Below are positions 8,432 through 17,451 of a stretch of 64,000 nt of DNA, one piece after another. A model generated the notes under the pieces. It ran no database searches. It had not been told where the DNA came from and saw only the letters and a program-made list of their open reading frames with translations. Within the stretch, counting starts at the first letter, position 1. Every line of letters starts with the position of its first letter. A program made the position numbers and the translations under genes. The DNA comes from Arthrobacter sp. cf158 (lineage in GTDB: Bacteria; Actinomycetota; Actinomycetes; Actinomycetales; Micrococcaceae): positions 471,182 through 535,181 of the forward strand of contig NZ_FNNR01000001.1 in the NCBI RefSeq assembly GCF_900106835.1, in the 5' to 3' direction.

Positions 8432-9589
8432 CTAGGCCCGCAGTCTGTAACCGCGCTTCACCACGGTTTCCACCAGCCTGCCGTCCGGGAGCGAGGAACG
8501 CAGCCTGCTGACCGTCATGTCCAAGGCGTGCACGGAGCCGCGCAGATCCAACAGGTCAGAGAGCGCTTCGCGGGACAGGACAGCTCCACCCGCGCCGAGC
8601 AGCGCACGCAGGAGCAGCAGCGGAGCCGGCGCAAGCTCCACCACTTCACCGTTGATCCGCAAGCAGCGGCCCCGAAGCTCGATCGTGGCGCTCTTGGTCT
8701 CCAGGCGTCGCACATGGTTCAGGGAGAGGTGCTCCGTCACCAAACGGATCAGGGCCCCCATCCGGTAGCGGTCGGGGATAAGGGGCGTCAGCCCGGCGTC
8801 GACCAGTGGTTGTGCGGTAACAGGCCCAACGGCGGCAACAGTCACCGGTCCCTTGAGTGCTTCGATGAGTTGGCGGTACAAGCCCATTTCGTGCGCGGTG
8901 CTCCACATGGCGTCCACCGCGGGGGCACTGGTGAACGTCAGCACATCGAGGTTTCCGCCCACCACAGCCTCGATCAGGCGAGGAAGCTTGTCTTCGCCGT
9001 CGGGCTTGACCCAGCGGTACGGGGTCACGGTGAGCACGGTGGCCCCGGACATGCGCAGCCGTTCAAGCTGGCGGACATCGGTGTACCCATGCAGCTGGAC
9101 AGCTACGGTCTTGCCTCGGACACCCTCAGCCAGCAGCATATCCACCAGGGTTGCGGTGGTTTCGTCACTGCTGATTCCGACGTCGGCAAGCCCAGCCGCG
9201 CGCACGGCTCCGCGGGCCTTGGGGCCGCGGACGAACATGCGGCAGGCAGACAGGGTTTCCAGAAGCTGCTCGCCGATGCCGAAGGAATCAGCGGCTTCGC
9301 ACCAGCGGCGCATGCCGTAGGCCGTGGTGGCAATGCAGATATCCGGCTGGGCAGCAATGATGGTCCGCGTGTCCTCGATGAGGACCATGTCCTCCTGCAC
9401 AGGGGCGATCTTCAAGGCGGGGGCGTGCAACACGCTTGCACCGCGGCGTTCCAGTGCCTCAATGAGGTCACGGGAACGGCGGTGCGAGGTGACGCCTATG
9501 CGGAATCCGTCCAGCGGCGCTTCGGCGGTTTCGGATACCTCGGGAGCGGCCGTAGGGTCCTGGATTTCGATGGCACGTGCAACAGTCAT
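8432..9589 (-). CDS. hemD: Uroporphyrinogen-III synthase fused to a winged-helix DNA-binding domain
   Basis: Encodes 385 residues. Residues about 30-260 form a HemD domain (FRIGVTSHRRSRDLIEALER, TFTSAPAVDAMW, VGPVTAQPLVDAGL), which closes the tetrapyrrole ring on the way to siroheme. Residues about 285-385 form an OmpR/PhoB-type winged helix (APAPLLLLRALLGAGGAVLSREALSD, then MTVSRLRSSLP and VVKRGYRLRA). The same fusion occurs in mycobacteria near nitrite reductase genes. It is last in the nirB-cobA-hemD block, 12 bp behind cobA, so it may provide siroheme precursor and also regulate the operon; the regulatory role is inference. Confidence 0.88.
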   Translation of the reverse strand: MTVARAIEIQDPTAAPEVSETAEAPLDGFRIGVTSHRRSRDLIEALERRGASVLHAPALKIAPVQEDMVLIEDTRTIIAAQPDICIATTAYGMRRWCEAADSFGIGEQLLETLSACRMFVRGPKARGAVRAAGLADVGISSDETTATLVDMLLAEGVRGKTVAVQLHGYTDVRQLERLRMSGATVLTVTPYRWVKPDGEDKLPRLIEAVVGGNLDVLTFTSAPAVDAMWSTAHEMGLYRQLIEALKGPVTVAAVGPVTAQPLVDAGLTPLIPDRYRMGALIRLVTEHLSLNHVRRLETKSATIELRGRCLRINGEVVELAPAPLLLLRALLGAGGAVLSREALSDLLDLRGSVHALDMTVSRLRSSLPDGRLVETVVKRGYRLRA

Positions 9590-9601
9590 GTGTTTTTACC
9601 T

Positions 9602-10636
9602 TCAGGCTTCAAGGAGCGAAGCCGCGAGTCGGCTCAGTTCGGCGGATGCTTCGGCGTGATTCCGGTTGGCTTCAGCCACCCTCACCACCTCGCCGATGAC
9701 CAGCACCGCAGGGTTGCTGCAGCCGGTGGCCGCAGTTTCGATGGTACCGAGGTCCGCGATGGTGGTGCGCTGTCCGGGGCGGTATCCCCGCTCCACCACA
9801 GCCATCGGCATGTCCGGCTTCATCCCCGCCCTACGCAGGCCAGCGGCCAGCTGGGGCAGGGTCCCGATGCCCATGAGGACCACGATCGTCCCGCCAAGGC
9901 CGGCAAGGTGGGTGTGTTCTTTCTCCGTCAATGGCGCGTGGCCGGAGACCACGGTGAACATGTGGCTCACTTCGCGGTGCGTCACCGGGATACCGGCCGC
10001 GGCAGGAACAGAAATCGCGCTGGTGACACCGGAAATGACCCGTACCGGCACCCCGGCAGCAACGCAGGCAGCCACTTCTTCGCCGCCGCGCCCAAACACG
10101 TAAGGATCGCCGCCCTTGAGCCGGACCACGTTCTTGCCCAGCAACGCGGCTTCCACCATCAGCTTTTCGATGTCCCGCTGCGTAACCTTGTGGAGGCCGG
10201 GCTGCTTGCCAACATCCACCAGCTCGGCAGAGGTCAGATCGGCCAGCTCCTGGTAGGGAGCCAGGCGGTCATAGAACACGACGTCGGCATCCCGCAAGGC
10301 GTCGGCGGCGCCAACGGTCAGCAGGTCCAGGGCCCCTGGCCCTCCACCCACCAGCGTCACGTGGCCGTCGGCACCTGGTGCAGGCTCGAACGCCACCGGG
10401 ATTCCGGCCTCGCGGCAGCGATCCACCAGTGGCAGCCAGCCAGCCTCGCCGTCATCCACCACAGCTACCAGGAAAGGACGATCGGGCAGCTGGCCGTCGC
10501 CCGGTACTCCTTCCGGGGTGCTGAGCCGGTACACCTTGGCGCCGGCTTGCTGATAACGGCGGACTGCTTGGCGGGCAGACTTTTCGGATCCCGTGACAAG
10601 GACGTCGCGGCCGGTCAGATCAATGGTGAGCTGCAT
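9602..10636 (-). CDS. cobA: Uroporphyrinogen-III C-methyltransferase with a degenerate CysG-like N-terminus
   Basis: Encodes 344 residues. Residues about 90-330 are a complete SUMT domain: VTLVGGGPGALDLLT binds S-adenosylmethionine, followed by YDRL, RLKGGDPYVFGRGGEE and GVTSAISVPAAAGIPVTHR. It makes precorrin-2 for siroheme, the NirB cofactor. The first 90 residues look like the remains of the CysG precorrin-2 dehydrogenase domain (DLTGRDVLVTGSEKSARQAV), but the GxGxxA nucleotide motif is missing and the domain is too short. Another protein probably performs oxidation and iron insertion. It sits 9 bp downstream of nirB and 12 bp upstream of hemD, indicating one operon. Confidence 0.9.
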   Translation of the reverse strand: MQLTIDLTGRDVLVTGSEKSARQAVRRYQQAGAKVYRLSTPEGVPGDGQLPDRPFLVAVVDDGEAGWLPLVDRCREAGIPVAFEPAPGADGHVTLVGGGPGALDLLTVGAADALRDADVVFYDRLAPYQELADLTSAELVDVGKQPGLHKVTQRDIEKLMVEAALLGKNVVRLKGGDPYVFGRGGEEVAACVAAGVPVRVISGVTSAISVPAAAGIPVTHREVSHMFTVVSGHAPLTEKEHTHLAGLGGTIVVLMGIGTLPQLAAGLRRAGMKPDMPMAVVERGYRPGQRTTIADLGTIETAATGCSNPAVLVIGEVVRVAEANRNHAEASAELSRLAASLLEA

Positions 10637-10645
10637 GGTGAACCC

Positions 10646-13276
10646 CTAGTTTTCTACGTCGACGGTTTCGCTGCGGACCGGGATGGTGGAGGCAATGAGC
10701 ACGCCGCCCTTTTCTTCGTTCGTGGCGGGGCGGATCTGGCCACGCTCCGGAACGAAGGAGATGGACTCGTCCTTCTGGTCGGGGGCGTTGACGAAGGAAC
10801 GGAACCGGCGGAGGCGCTCCGGGTCCTTCAGGGTCTCGGCCCACTCGTCCTCGTAGGTGTCGATGTGCTTGGCCATGGCGGCTTCCAGCTCATCGGCGAT
10901 GCCCAAGGAGTCGTGGACCACCACATCCTCGACGTGCTTGATGTCGCCGTCGAGTTCTTCCTGCCACCGCGCGGTGCGCTGCAGGCGGTCAGCAGTGCGG
11001 ATGTAGTACATCAGGTAGCGGTCGATGTACTTGAGCAAGGTTTCGTCATCCAGGTCCTTGGCGAGGAGCTTGGCGTGCGCAGGGGTAGCGCCACCGTTAC
11101 CGCCCACGTACAGGTTCCAGCCGTCGGCCGTCGCAATCACGCCCACGTCCTTGCCACGTGCCTCGGCACACTCACGGGCGCAACCGGACACACCCATCTT
11201 CAACTTGTGCGGGCTGCGGAGGCCGCGGTAGCGCAGCTCCAGGGCGATGGCCATGGCCACGGAATCCTGGACGCCAAAGCGGCACCATGTGGATCCAACG
11301 CAGGACTTCACCGTACGCAGGCTCTTGCCGTAGGCCTGCCCGGACTCGAAACCGGCATCCACCAGTTCCTTCCAAATATCCGGGAGCTGCTCAAGGCGGG
11401 CGCCGAACATATCGATGCGCTGGCCACCAGTGATCTTGGTGTACAGGTTGTACTTCTCGGCAACGGCTGCGATGACACCCAAACCCTTGGGCGTAATCTC
11501 GCCACCGGCGATGCGGGGGACCACCGAGTACGTTCCGTCCTTCTGCATATTCGCCAAGGCGCGGTCATTGGTGTCCTGCAACGAGCCACGTCCGGCGTCC
11601 AGGACGTAGGCCGAGTGCTGGCTGGCAAGGATGGAGGCAATGGTCGGCTTGCAGATATCGCAGCCCGCGCCCGTGCCGTACTTGGCCATGATCTCCTCAA
11701 AGGAGGTCAGTTCCAGGACACGGATGGCATCGAAGAGTTCCTGGCGGGACAGGCTGATGTGTTCGCAAAGTGCCTTGGAGACCTCGATGCCGGACTTGGT
11801 CAGTTCGCCTTCAAGCAGCTTCTTCAGCATGGGAACGCAGGATCCACACTGGGTACCGGCGCGGGTGCAGCCCTTCAGCTCACCGAGTTCCTGTACAGGA
11901 GCGCTGCCTTCGCAGGCGCCGCAACCATTGATGGCGTCGCGGATGGTTCCGGCGGCCACGTTGTTGCAGGAGCAGAGGATGGCGTCATCAGGGAGTTCGG
12001 TCTCCGGGGCTTCGCCACCGCCGGCAGCGCTCAGGTAGGCGCCGGGCTCAGCCGAAAGCTCGCGGCCAAGGAGCGGGCGGAGACTCATGTACGGGGAGGC
12101 ATCACCGACGAAGATGCCGCCCAGGAGGGTCTTGGCATCGTCGGTGGTGACAATCTTTTGGTAGACGCCGCGCGCGGGGTCGGCGTAGACGATCTCGAGG
12201 GAGTGCTCAGTCCTGGCGAAGGCGTCACCGAAGCTGGCCACGTCCACGCCGGACAACTTGAGCTTGGTCGCGGTATCGAAACCGGGGAAGGTTGCCGCTC
12301 CGCCGTGCAGGCGATCGGCAACGATCTCGGCCATCGTGTTGGCCGGTGCAACGAGGCCCAGGCACATGCCCCCGAAGTTGGCTACCTCGCCGATGGCCCA
12401 GATGCCGTCCACTTCGGTGGCGCAGAAATCGTTGATGACCACGCCGCCACGCTGGCCCAAGCTGAAGAGCTGCTCTTCGCCGTCGGCTGCGCGGAAGAGA
12501 TCGTCGCGGGGCTTGACGCCGATGGCAACGATCACGAGGTCGGCGTCGATGGTGCGGCCATCAGCCATCAAGACCCCGGTGACGTTGCCGTCGTCGTCAG
12601 TAACAACCTCGGACGGGAAGACACCACCGTGGACTTCGAAGCCCTTGGCTTCGATCAGCCGGCCAAGGGCCTGGCCTGCGCCTTCGTCCAGCTGGGTGTT
12701 CATGAGCCAGGGGGAGCCGTTGATGACGATCGGGGTGGCGCCCAGCTGCTCGGTACCGGCTGCGGACTCAAGCCCCAGCAGGCCACCACCGATGGTGACG
12801 GCGTTGACCTTGCGTCCCAGCTTCTCTGTCAGCTCGGCGATGGCCTTGTTGATGGCCCATACGTCTTCGAGCGTCCGGTAAACGTGGGTGTGCTCGGCGC
12901 CCGGGATGGGGAGGCGGGCTGCATCCGAACCGGAAGCAACCACCAAGTGATCGTACTCGTACTTGTTGCCGGCCGCTGTGATCACGCTCTTGGCCACGGA
13001 ATCGATTTTGACGGCGCGCTCGCCGGTCTTGAGGGTGAGTGCCTTGTGGTCCCACATGGAAGCCTCGCCCAAAGTGAGGTCAACGCCGGTTTCCGTGAGT
13101 GCCTTGCTCAGCGCCACGCGGTCGTAGGGGAGATGGGCCTCTTCAGTGAGGACCGTAACCTGCCAACCTTCAAGTCCGCGGTTGACCATGGCATCGGCGA
13201 AACGGTGGGCAGCGGGGCCGCCGCCGACGACGACGATGCGGCGCGGGTTCTCTGTACTTGAAGTGTGTCCGGTCAC
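10646..13276 (-). CDS. nirB: Nitrite reductase (NADH) large subunit
   Basis: Encodes 876 residues, normal for NirB. Order of domains: FAD-binding (IVVVGGGPAAHRFADAM near residue 15), NAD-binding (VTIGGGLLGLESAAG near 165), BFD-like [2Fe-2S] region with CSCNN and later CGSC (430-480), then the sulfite/nitrite reductase siroheme part. Siroheme-[4Fe-4S] ligands are CVGSTWC near 659 and GCAREC near 697. It reduces nitrite to ammonium in the cytoplasm with NADH, partnered by NirD. GTG 13276 is the start. It leads the nirB-cobA-hemD operon and is divergent from nirD instead of followed by it. A GlnR-like array lies 68-105 bp upstream of the start. Confidence 0.95.
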   Translation of the reverse strand: MTGHTSSTENPRRIVVVGGGPAAHRFADAMVNRGLEGWQVTVLTEEAHLPYDRVALSKALTETGVDLTLGEASMWDHKALTLKTGERAVKIDSVAKSVITAAGNKYEYDHLVVASGSDAARLPIPGAEHTHVYRTLEDVWAINKAIAELTEKLGRKVNAVTIGGGLLGLESAAGTEQLGATPIVINGSPWLMNTQLDEGAGQALGRLIEAKGFEVHGGVFPSEVVTDDDGNVTGVLMADGRTIDADLVIVAIGVKPRDDLFRAADGEEQLFSLGQRGGVVINDFCATEVDGIWAIGEVANFGGMCLGLVAPANTMAEIVADRLHGGAATFPGFDTATKLKLSGVDVASFGDAFARTEHSLEIVYADPARGVYQKIVTTDDAKTLLGGIFVGDASPYMSLRPLLGRELSAEPGAYLSAAGGGEAPETELPDDAILCSCNNVAAGTIRDAINGCGACEGSAPVQELGELKGCTRAGTQCGSCVPMLKKLLEGELTKSGIEVSKALCEHISLSRQELFDAIRVLELTSFEEIMAKYGTGAGCDICKPTIASILASQHSAYVLDAGRGSLQDTNDRALANMQKDGTYSVVPRIAGGEITPKGLGVIAAVAEKYNLYTKITGGQRIDMFGARLEQLPDIWKELVDAGFESGQAYGKSLRTVKSCVGSTWCRFGVQDSVAMAIALELRYRGLRSPHKLKMGVSGCARECAEARGKDVGVIATADGWNLYVGGNGGATPAHAKLLAKDLDDETLLKYIDRYLMYYIRTADRLQRTARWQEELDGDIKHVEDVVVHDSLGIADELEAAMAKHIDTYEDEWAETLKDPERLRRFRSFVNAPDQKDESISFVPERGQIRPATNEEKGGVLIASTIPVRSETVDVEN

Positions 13277-13343
13277 TGGTGGGCCTTTCGCAGATGTTGC
13301 AGACGGATCTCCGCAACTTGTGGTTCCAGCCTAGGGACGGGCA

Positions 13344-13381
13344 GTTTCGCTTCAGTTTCCCTTTTGTTTCGTGATCTTAAC
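13344..13381 (-). promoter_or_regulatory. GlnR-like phased half-site array upstream of nirB
   Basis: On the plus strand GTTTC occurs at 13344, 13355 and 13366, exactly 11 bp apart, followed at the same step by TTAAC at 13377. Read toward nirB this is GTTAA-N6-GAAAC-N6-GAAAC-N6-GAAAC, matching the actinobacterial GlnR pattern gTnAC-N6-GAAAC and its 11-bp phasing. GlnR control of nirB under nitrogen limitation is known in Streptomyces and mycobacteria; here it is inferred from the pattern. Confidence 0.6.
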
Positions 13382-13557
13382 TTCTGCATCACGAACGCAT
13401 TTCCGGGTGCGTGAGGTCTCTTTTACGCGTTGGACACAATCACGCACCCCTGTTGAAACACCCCAGCCCTAGCGTGGAGGAGTGGCCGCAAGCGTGGCCC
13501 GGTCCGGGAGAGTGACGGCGAAAATGCCAGCACCCGGACACAGTGAGAGGGGCTGAA

Positions 13558-13938
13558 ATGACCGTAATTCTGGATGCTGCGGAGATTCTTGACGGGGCCG
13601 GGAACTTGACCACCGCGGCCACCTGGCAGCGTGTTTGCCCGGTGGAAGAACTTGAAGTGGCCTGGGGCGAAGCTGCGCTGATCGCCGGCCGTCAGGTTGC
13701 GCTTTTCCGCACCGCGCCCACCGAGGTCTTTGCTGTGGCACAGCAAGACCCGGCGACCCTCGCCAACGTCATGGCACGCGGCATCATCGGATCCCGCGGA
13801 AGCCGGCCCACCATCGCATCGCCGCTGCACAAAGAGGTCTACGACCTCGAAACCGGTGAATGCTTCACCAATCCGGAACTCACGCTCGAAGCCTTCCCAA
13901 CCCGCTTGGTGGACGGCTTCATCGAGGTTGAGCTCTAA
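13558..13938 (+). CDS. nirD: Nitrite reductase (NADH) small subunit
   Basis: Encodes 126 residues, the usual NirD length. It has the Rieske-like fold (WQRVCPVEELEVAWGEAALI, VALFRTAPTEVFAVAQQDP, SPLHKEVYDLETGECF) but, as usual for NirD, lacks the paired Cys-His iron-sulfur ligands. ATG 13558 follows GAGAGGGG; the upstream GTG 13543 lies within that leader and is less likely. It assists NirB in nitrite reduction. It is transcribed away from nirB across a 281-bp regulatory interval, rather than as a nirBD operon. It ends six bases before the convergent phosphohexose mutase stop. Confidence 0.9.
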   Translation: MTVILDAAEILDGAGNLTTAATWQRVCPVEELEVAWGEAALIAGRQVALFRTAPTEVFAVAQQDPATLANVMARGIIGSRGSRPTIASPLHKEVYDLETGECFTNPELTLEAFPTRLVDGFIEVEL

Positions 13939-13944
13939 GGAGTC

Positions 13945-15690
13945 CTACAAGCCCAATGCTTCGCGGACGTCCCTGAGAACATCGTCCAGGGAAGTCCGCG
14001 CTGCCTGTCGTGCGGTGGGAAGTTCAGCCGCGGACTCCACAGCCTGGATGACTTCCAGGTAACACTTCAGCTTGGGTTCCGTGCCACTGGGGCGGATGAT
14101 CACGCGGGTGAGGTCCCGGGTCAAATACAGCAGGCCGTCCGTGGGTGGCAGGGCTTCGCTTCCTTCCGCCAGGTCAGTGAAGACCTCGACGGCGGAGCCT
14201 CCGAACGCTTCCGGCGGGTTGACCCGCAGGCGGTTCATCATGGCGTCCAGCAGGCCAAGATCAGCAACCCGGATGCTCAATTGGTCGCTCGCATGCAGGC
14301 CGTGCACCAGGTACAGATCGTCGAGGGTGTCAAAGATCGTCTTGCCCTCGGCCTTGGCAGCCGCTGCCAATTCAGCAATCAGCACGGCTGCCGAGATGCC
14401 GTCCTTGTCACGCACCAGTTCCGGCGCAACACAGTAACCCAGTGCTTCCTCGTACCCGTAGGTGAGGTTGGGGACGCGCGAAATCCATTTGAAGCCCGTG
14501 AGCGTTTCCTCATGCGAGTATCCTGCTGCTGCTGCGATCCTGGAGAGCAGTCGTGAGGAAACGATGGAATTGGCGAAGACTCCGGTCTGTGGGTCGTCAC
14601 CGGCGGCGGCCGCCAAACGGGCAACCACATGTGCGCCCAGCAATGCTCCCACTTCATCGCCGCGCAGCATCCGCCAGGCTCCCGTTGCGGGATCCAAGGC
14701 GGCAACCGCAGCGCGATCGGCGTCGGGATCATTTGCCAGAACGATGTCCGCATCCGAGTCCGCGGCGGCTGCAAGGGCCAGGTCCAGCGCGCCAGGCTCT
14801 TCCGGGTTGGGGAAAGCGACGGTGGGGAAGTCAGGGTCCGGCTGAGCCTGTTCAGCAACCAAAGTGACGTCCGTAAACCCTGCAGCGTTCAGGACGGAGA
14901 CGGCCGTTTCGCCGCCAACCCCATGCATGGGGGTCAAAACGATCTTCAGGTCACGTGCAGGGAAGTGCTCCCGATCAACCAGCCCGGCCATGGCAGCTTG
15001 GTACTCTGCAGCGATGGAGCGTGGCAGTACCGTCCATCCGTCCGCGGCCAACTGAATCGCGTCCAACGCACCCACAGCCTGGATCTTCGCAGCGATTTCC
15101 GCGTCATAAGGGGCCACGATCTGCGAGCCCCGGCCGCTCTCGGACACCGCGTGCCGCCCCAGGTAGACCTTGTAACCGTTGTCCTGCGGCGGGTTGTGGC
15201 TGGCAGTGACCATCACGCCGCCGTCGCAATCCAGTGACCTGACCGCGTAGGCGAGCAACGGCGTCGGAAGTGCCGCCGGCATGAGGAACGTCTCGATGCC
15301 GGCCGCCGTGAAGATGGCAGCGGTTTCCTCGGCAAAGATGTCCGAGTTGTAGCGCGCATCAAAGCCGACGACGGCGCGTGGCCGGGTCCCCGGCGCAGCA
15401 GCGGCTACGGCTTCGGTGAGGAAGGCCGCCAGACCTGCGGCCGCACGGCGGACCACCACCCGGTTCATACGGTTCGGCCCGGGTCCCAGGGCTGCGCGGA
15501 GTCCGGCGGTGCCAAACTGCAGCGTGCCGTTGAAGCTGTCTCCCAATTCCTGGGCTGCTCCCGCATCACCGCCGCTGGCAAGCTCGGCGAGCTCACGCAG
15601 GGCAGCCGACGTCACCGGGTCCGGGTCTTGGGAGGCCCACTCGCGGGCGTCGGTGATCAGTTGTTCAAAGGCGGCATCGCTGGATGTCAT
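13945..15690 (-). CDS. Phospho-sugar mutase (phosphoglucomutase/phosphomannomutase)
   Basis: Encodes 581 residues, fitting the long PGM2/YhxB type. The phosphoserine loop is GGVMVTASHNPPQDNGYKVY. The metal loop is LANDPDADR, sugar-binding is at GYEEALGYCV, and the phosphate-binding loop near the C-terminus is RPSGTEPKLK. It interconverts hexose 1- and 6-phosphates, feeding glycolysis, glycogen or cell-envelope sugars. All catalytic motifs are intact. It is monocistronic and convergent with nirD; a large hairpin at 15714-15791 separates it from the upstream levanase. Confidence 0.92.
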   Translation of the reverse strand: MTSSDAAFEQLITDAREWASQDPDPVTSAALRELAELASGGDAGAAQELGDSFNGTLQFGTAGLRAALGPGPNRMNRVVVRRAAAGLAAFLTEAVAAAAPGTRPRAVVGFDARYNSDIFAEETAAIFTAAGIETFLMPAALPTPLLAYAVRSLDCDGGVMVTASHNPPQDNGYKVYLGRHAVSESGRGSQIVAPYDAEIAAKIQAVGALDAIQLAADGWTVLPRSIAAEYQAAMAGLVDREHFPARDLKIVLTPMHGVGGETAVSVLNAAGFTDVTLVAEQAQPDPDFPTVAFPNPEEPGALDLALAAAADSDADIVLANDPDADRAAVAALDPATGAWRMLRGDEVGALLGAHVVARLAAAAGDDPQTGVFANSIVSSRLLSRIAAAAGYSHEETLTGFKWISRVPNLTYGYEEALGYCVAPELVRDKDGISAAVLIAELAAAAKAEGKTIFDTLDDLYLVHGLHASDQLSIRVADLGLLDAMMNRLRVNPPEAFGGSAVEVFTDLAEGSEALPPTDGLLYLTRDLTRVIIRPSGTEPKLKCYLEVIQAVESAAELPTARQAARTSLDDVLRDVREALGL

Positions 15691-15713
15691 AGGGACAAAA
15701 CTATCCTCATTGG

Positions 15714-15791
15714 GCCCGCGAGGGGCAACGAGAGGTGAGATCCTGCCCTTTTGACTGGTTGTAAAGGGTGGGATCCCGCCCCTCGCCGGGC
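15714..15791. terminator. Nested stem-loop downstream of the levanase gene
   Basis: Outer arms GCCCGCGAGGGGC (15714-15726) and GCCCCTCGCCGGGC (15778-15791) enclose inner arms GATCCTGCCCTTT (15739-15751) and AAAGGGTGGGATC (15763-15775), each nearly perfect. It begins one base after the levanase stop and probably terminates the sac transcript ahead of the mutase gene. There is no long U tract. Confidence 0.55.
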
Positions 15792-15792
15792 T

Positions 15793-17424
15793 CTATAACG
15801 TCTGGCTTCGTACCTGGAACTCCGTGTCGCCGTCCATGCTGAACACCGAAGAACCCGTGGCGTCCCAATCAGGGAAGAAGGTATCCGAGATGACGGCCGT
15901 CCCGTCCTGGACAAAGACTTCCACGGACGAGGAATCCAGGAGGATGTGCAGACGGACGGTGTTGTCGTTGCCGGACGAAGGGAGGGTGACCTGGTGGAAT
16001 GGGCTGAATTTCTCCGAAAAGTTGTTGGTCCCGGCAAGGGACCGGTCAACCTTCACCGTGTGTGTGTCCCTGGTGTAGGAGATCCGCAGACCCGGCCCGG
16101 AGCCGGACGACTGCCGCAGGACAACGCCTGCTTCGCGCGCCGACGTCAGGTCCATGTCCAGTTCGATCAGTTGCGTGCGCCCGCTGAAGTCCTGGCCAAG
16201 GTCCTGTGCTGAGGAGCTGACGGTGAGGTTTTTGCCCTTGACGTCACCGGCAGCGCGTCCATAGCTCTCCCGTACCGCGCCCGCAATGCCGGATCGCAGC
16301 TCCAGCCGTTTTTCACCTCGAACCAACGTTAGTTCGCGGGGAATAGCCATGGAGCCGCGCCACGGAGTGGTGGGAGCGTGCTGGGCGTAGTCCCAGTTGC
16401 CCATCCACCCGAGCAGAACGGGCCTATCCCCGGGCGCGCCGGAGATGGAGTTCGCCGCGTAGTAGTCGGCGCCGTGATCCAGCCACTGGGACTCGTTGAG
16501 CGGTGCATCCGGTGCGGCAGCATTCTCGGGGGCGAATCGTGTTCCGTCGAATTCACCTACGAAATACTGCATGCCAGAGCCGCCCGCAATGCCGCCCGGG
16601 TTGATGCTCAGCAGCATGATCCACTTCTTCGCGGTGGAACCCTCAACCTTCATCTGGAGTAGTTCGGGTACTTCCCACAGCCCTCCCTGGGCACCGACCC
16701 CGGAGAAATCACTCAGGTAGTCCCAGCGGAGCAGGTCGGTGGACTTGAACATCTTGACCACCTGGGCGTCCGCCACCACCGTGGTCATCACCCAATAGCG
16801 GCCGGGCTCGTACCAGGTGATCTTGGGGTCGCGGAAGTTGTTGTTGGCCGGGGCGAGGTTCAGCACGGGATTGCCTTGGTACTTCTGCCACGTGGTGCCA
16901 CTGTCCAGGCTGAACGCCACTGACTGGGCCTGCGCGCCCTGGGGGAGTGCGCCATTCTTGCCGTACGCGCTGGTGTACAGGGCCACCATGGGTGGGTTCT
17001 CTGCTGAACCGAGTCCGGAGGCGTTGTTCTTGTCCATCACGATGCAGCCGGAGAAGATCTCTTCTTCGGGGCTTGCTTCCATGGCAACGGGCTGCTGCTC
17101 CCAGTTGATCAGGTCCTTGCTGGTGGAATGGCCCCAGGACATGTTGCCCCACGAGTTTCCGCGCGGGTTGTATTGGTAAAACGCGTGGTAGGTGCCGTCG
17201 TGATAGATGAGCCCGTTGGGATCGTTGAGCCAGTTCTTCTCAGCTGTCAGGTGTGCGGAGGGCCGCCAAGGATCCGATGGGGACGGCCGGTGGCCGCCCG
17301 GGGTGGGGACCGGCGTCGGGCTTTCCGGTTGTGGCGTGCAGGACGCGGCAGAAAAAGCGACCAGGACGGCGGCACTTGCCGCCAGTAAATGGCGGCGGGA
17401 CAGATGGGGGCTGGGAAAAGTCAT
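15793..17424 (-). CDS. Secreted GH32 levanase/fructan hydrolase lipoprotein
   Basis: Encodes 543 residues. The N-terminus has an RR pair and hydrophobic stretch (SRRHLLAASAAVLVAFSAASC) ending in a lipobox-like AASC at about residues 26-29, so it is likely exported and lipid-anchored. GH32 catalytic motifs follow: WLNDPNG near residue 64 (nucleophile Asp), FRDPK near 197 (transition-state stabiliser) and WEVPEL near 250 (acid/base Glu). A C-terminal beta-sandwich ends with SSVEVFVQDG. It cleaves fructosyl bonds in levan or sucrose. It follows the levansucrase gene by 94 bp, indicating a make-and-use levan pair. Endo or exo action cannot be told from sequence. Confidence 0.9.
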   Translation of the reverse strand: MTFPSPHLSRRHLLAASAAVLVAFSAASCTPQPESPTPVPTPGGHRPSPSDPWRPSAHLTAEKNWLNDPNGLIYHDGTYHAFYQYNPRGNSWGNMSWGHSTSKDLINWEQQPVAMEASPEEEIFSGCIVMDKNNASGLGSAENPPMVALYTSAYGKNGALPQGAQAQSVAFSLDSGTTWQKYQGNPVLNLAPANNNFRDPKITWYEPGRYWVMTTVVADAQVVKMFKSTDLLRWDYLSDFSGVGAQGGLWEVPELLQMKVEGSTAKKWIMLLSINPGGIAGGSGMQYFVGEFDGTRFAPENAAAPDAPLNESQWLDHGADYYAANSISGAPGDRPVLLGWMGNWDYAQHAPTTPWRGSMAIPRELTLVRGEKRLELRSGIAGAVRESYGRAAGDVKGKNLTVSSSAQDLGQDFSGRTQLIELDMDLTSAREAGVVLRQSSGSGPGLRISYTRDTHTVKVDRSLAGTNNFSEKFSPFHQVTLPSSGNDNTVRLHILLDSSSVEVFVQDGTAVISDTFFPDWDATGSSVFSMDGDTEFQVRSQTL

Positions 17425-17451
17425 GGGATAAATCCTGAAGGGGTTGGGGGT

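Noticed and set aside
8390..13261. A 1,623-codon open frame on the plus strand across hemD, cobA and nirB
   Set aside because: It is antisense to three well-supported genes, its translation is rich in His/Gly/Gln without any domain, and such frames are common opposite high-GC genes with biased third positions.
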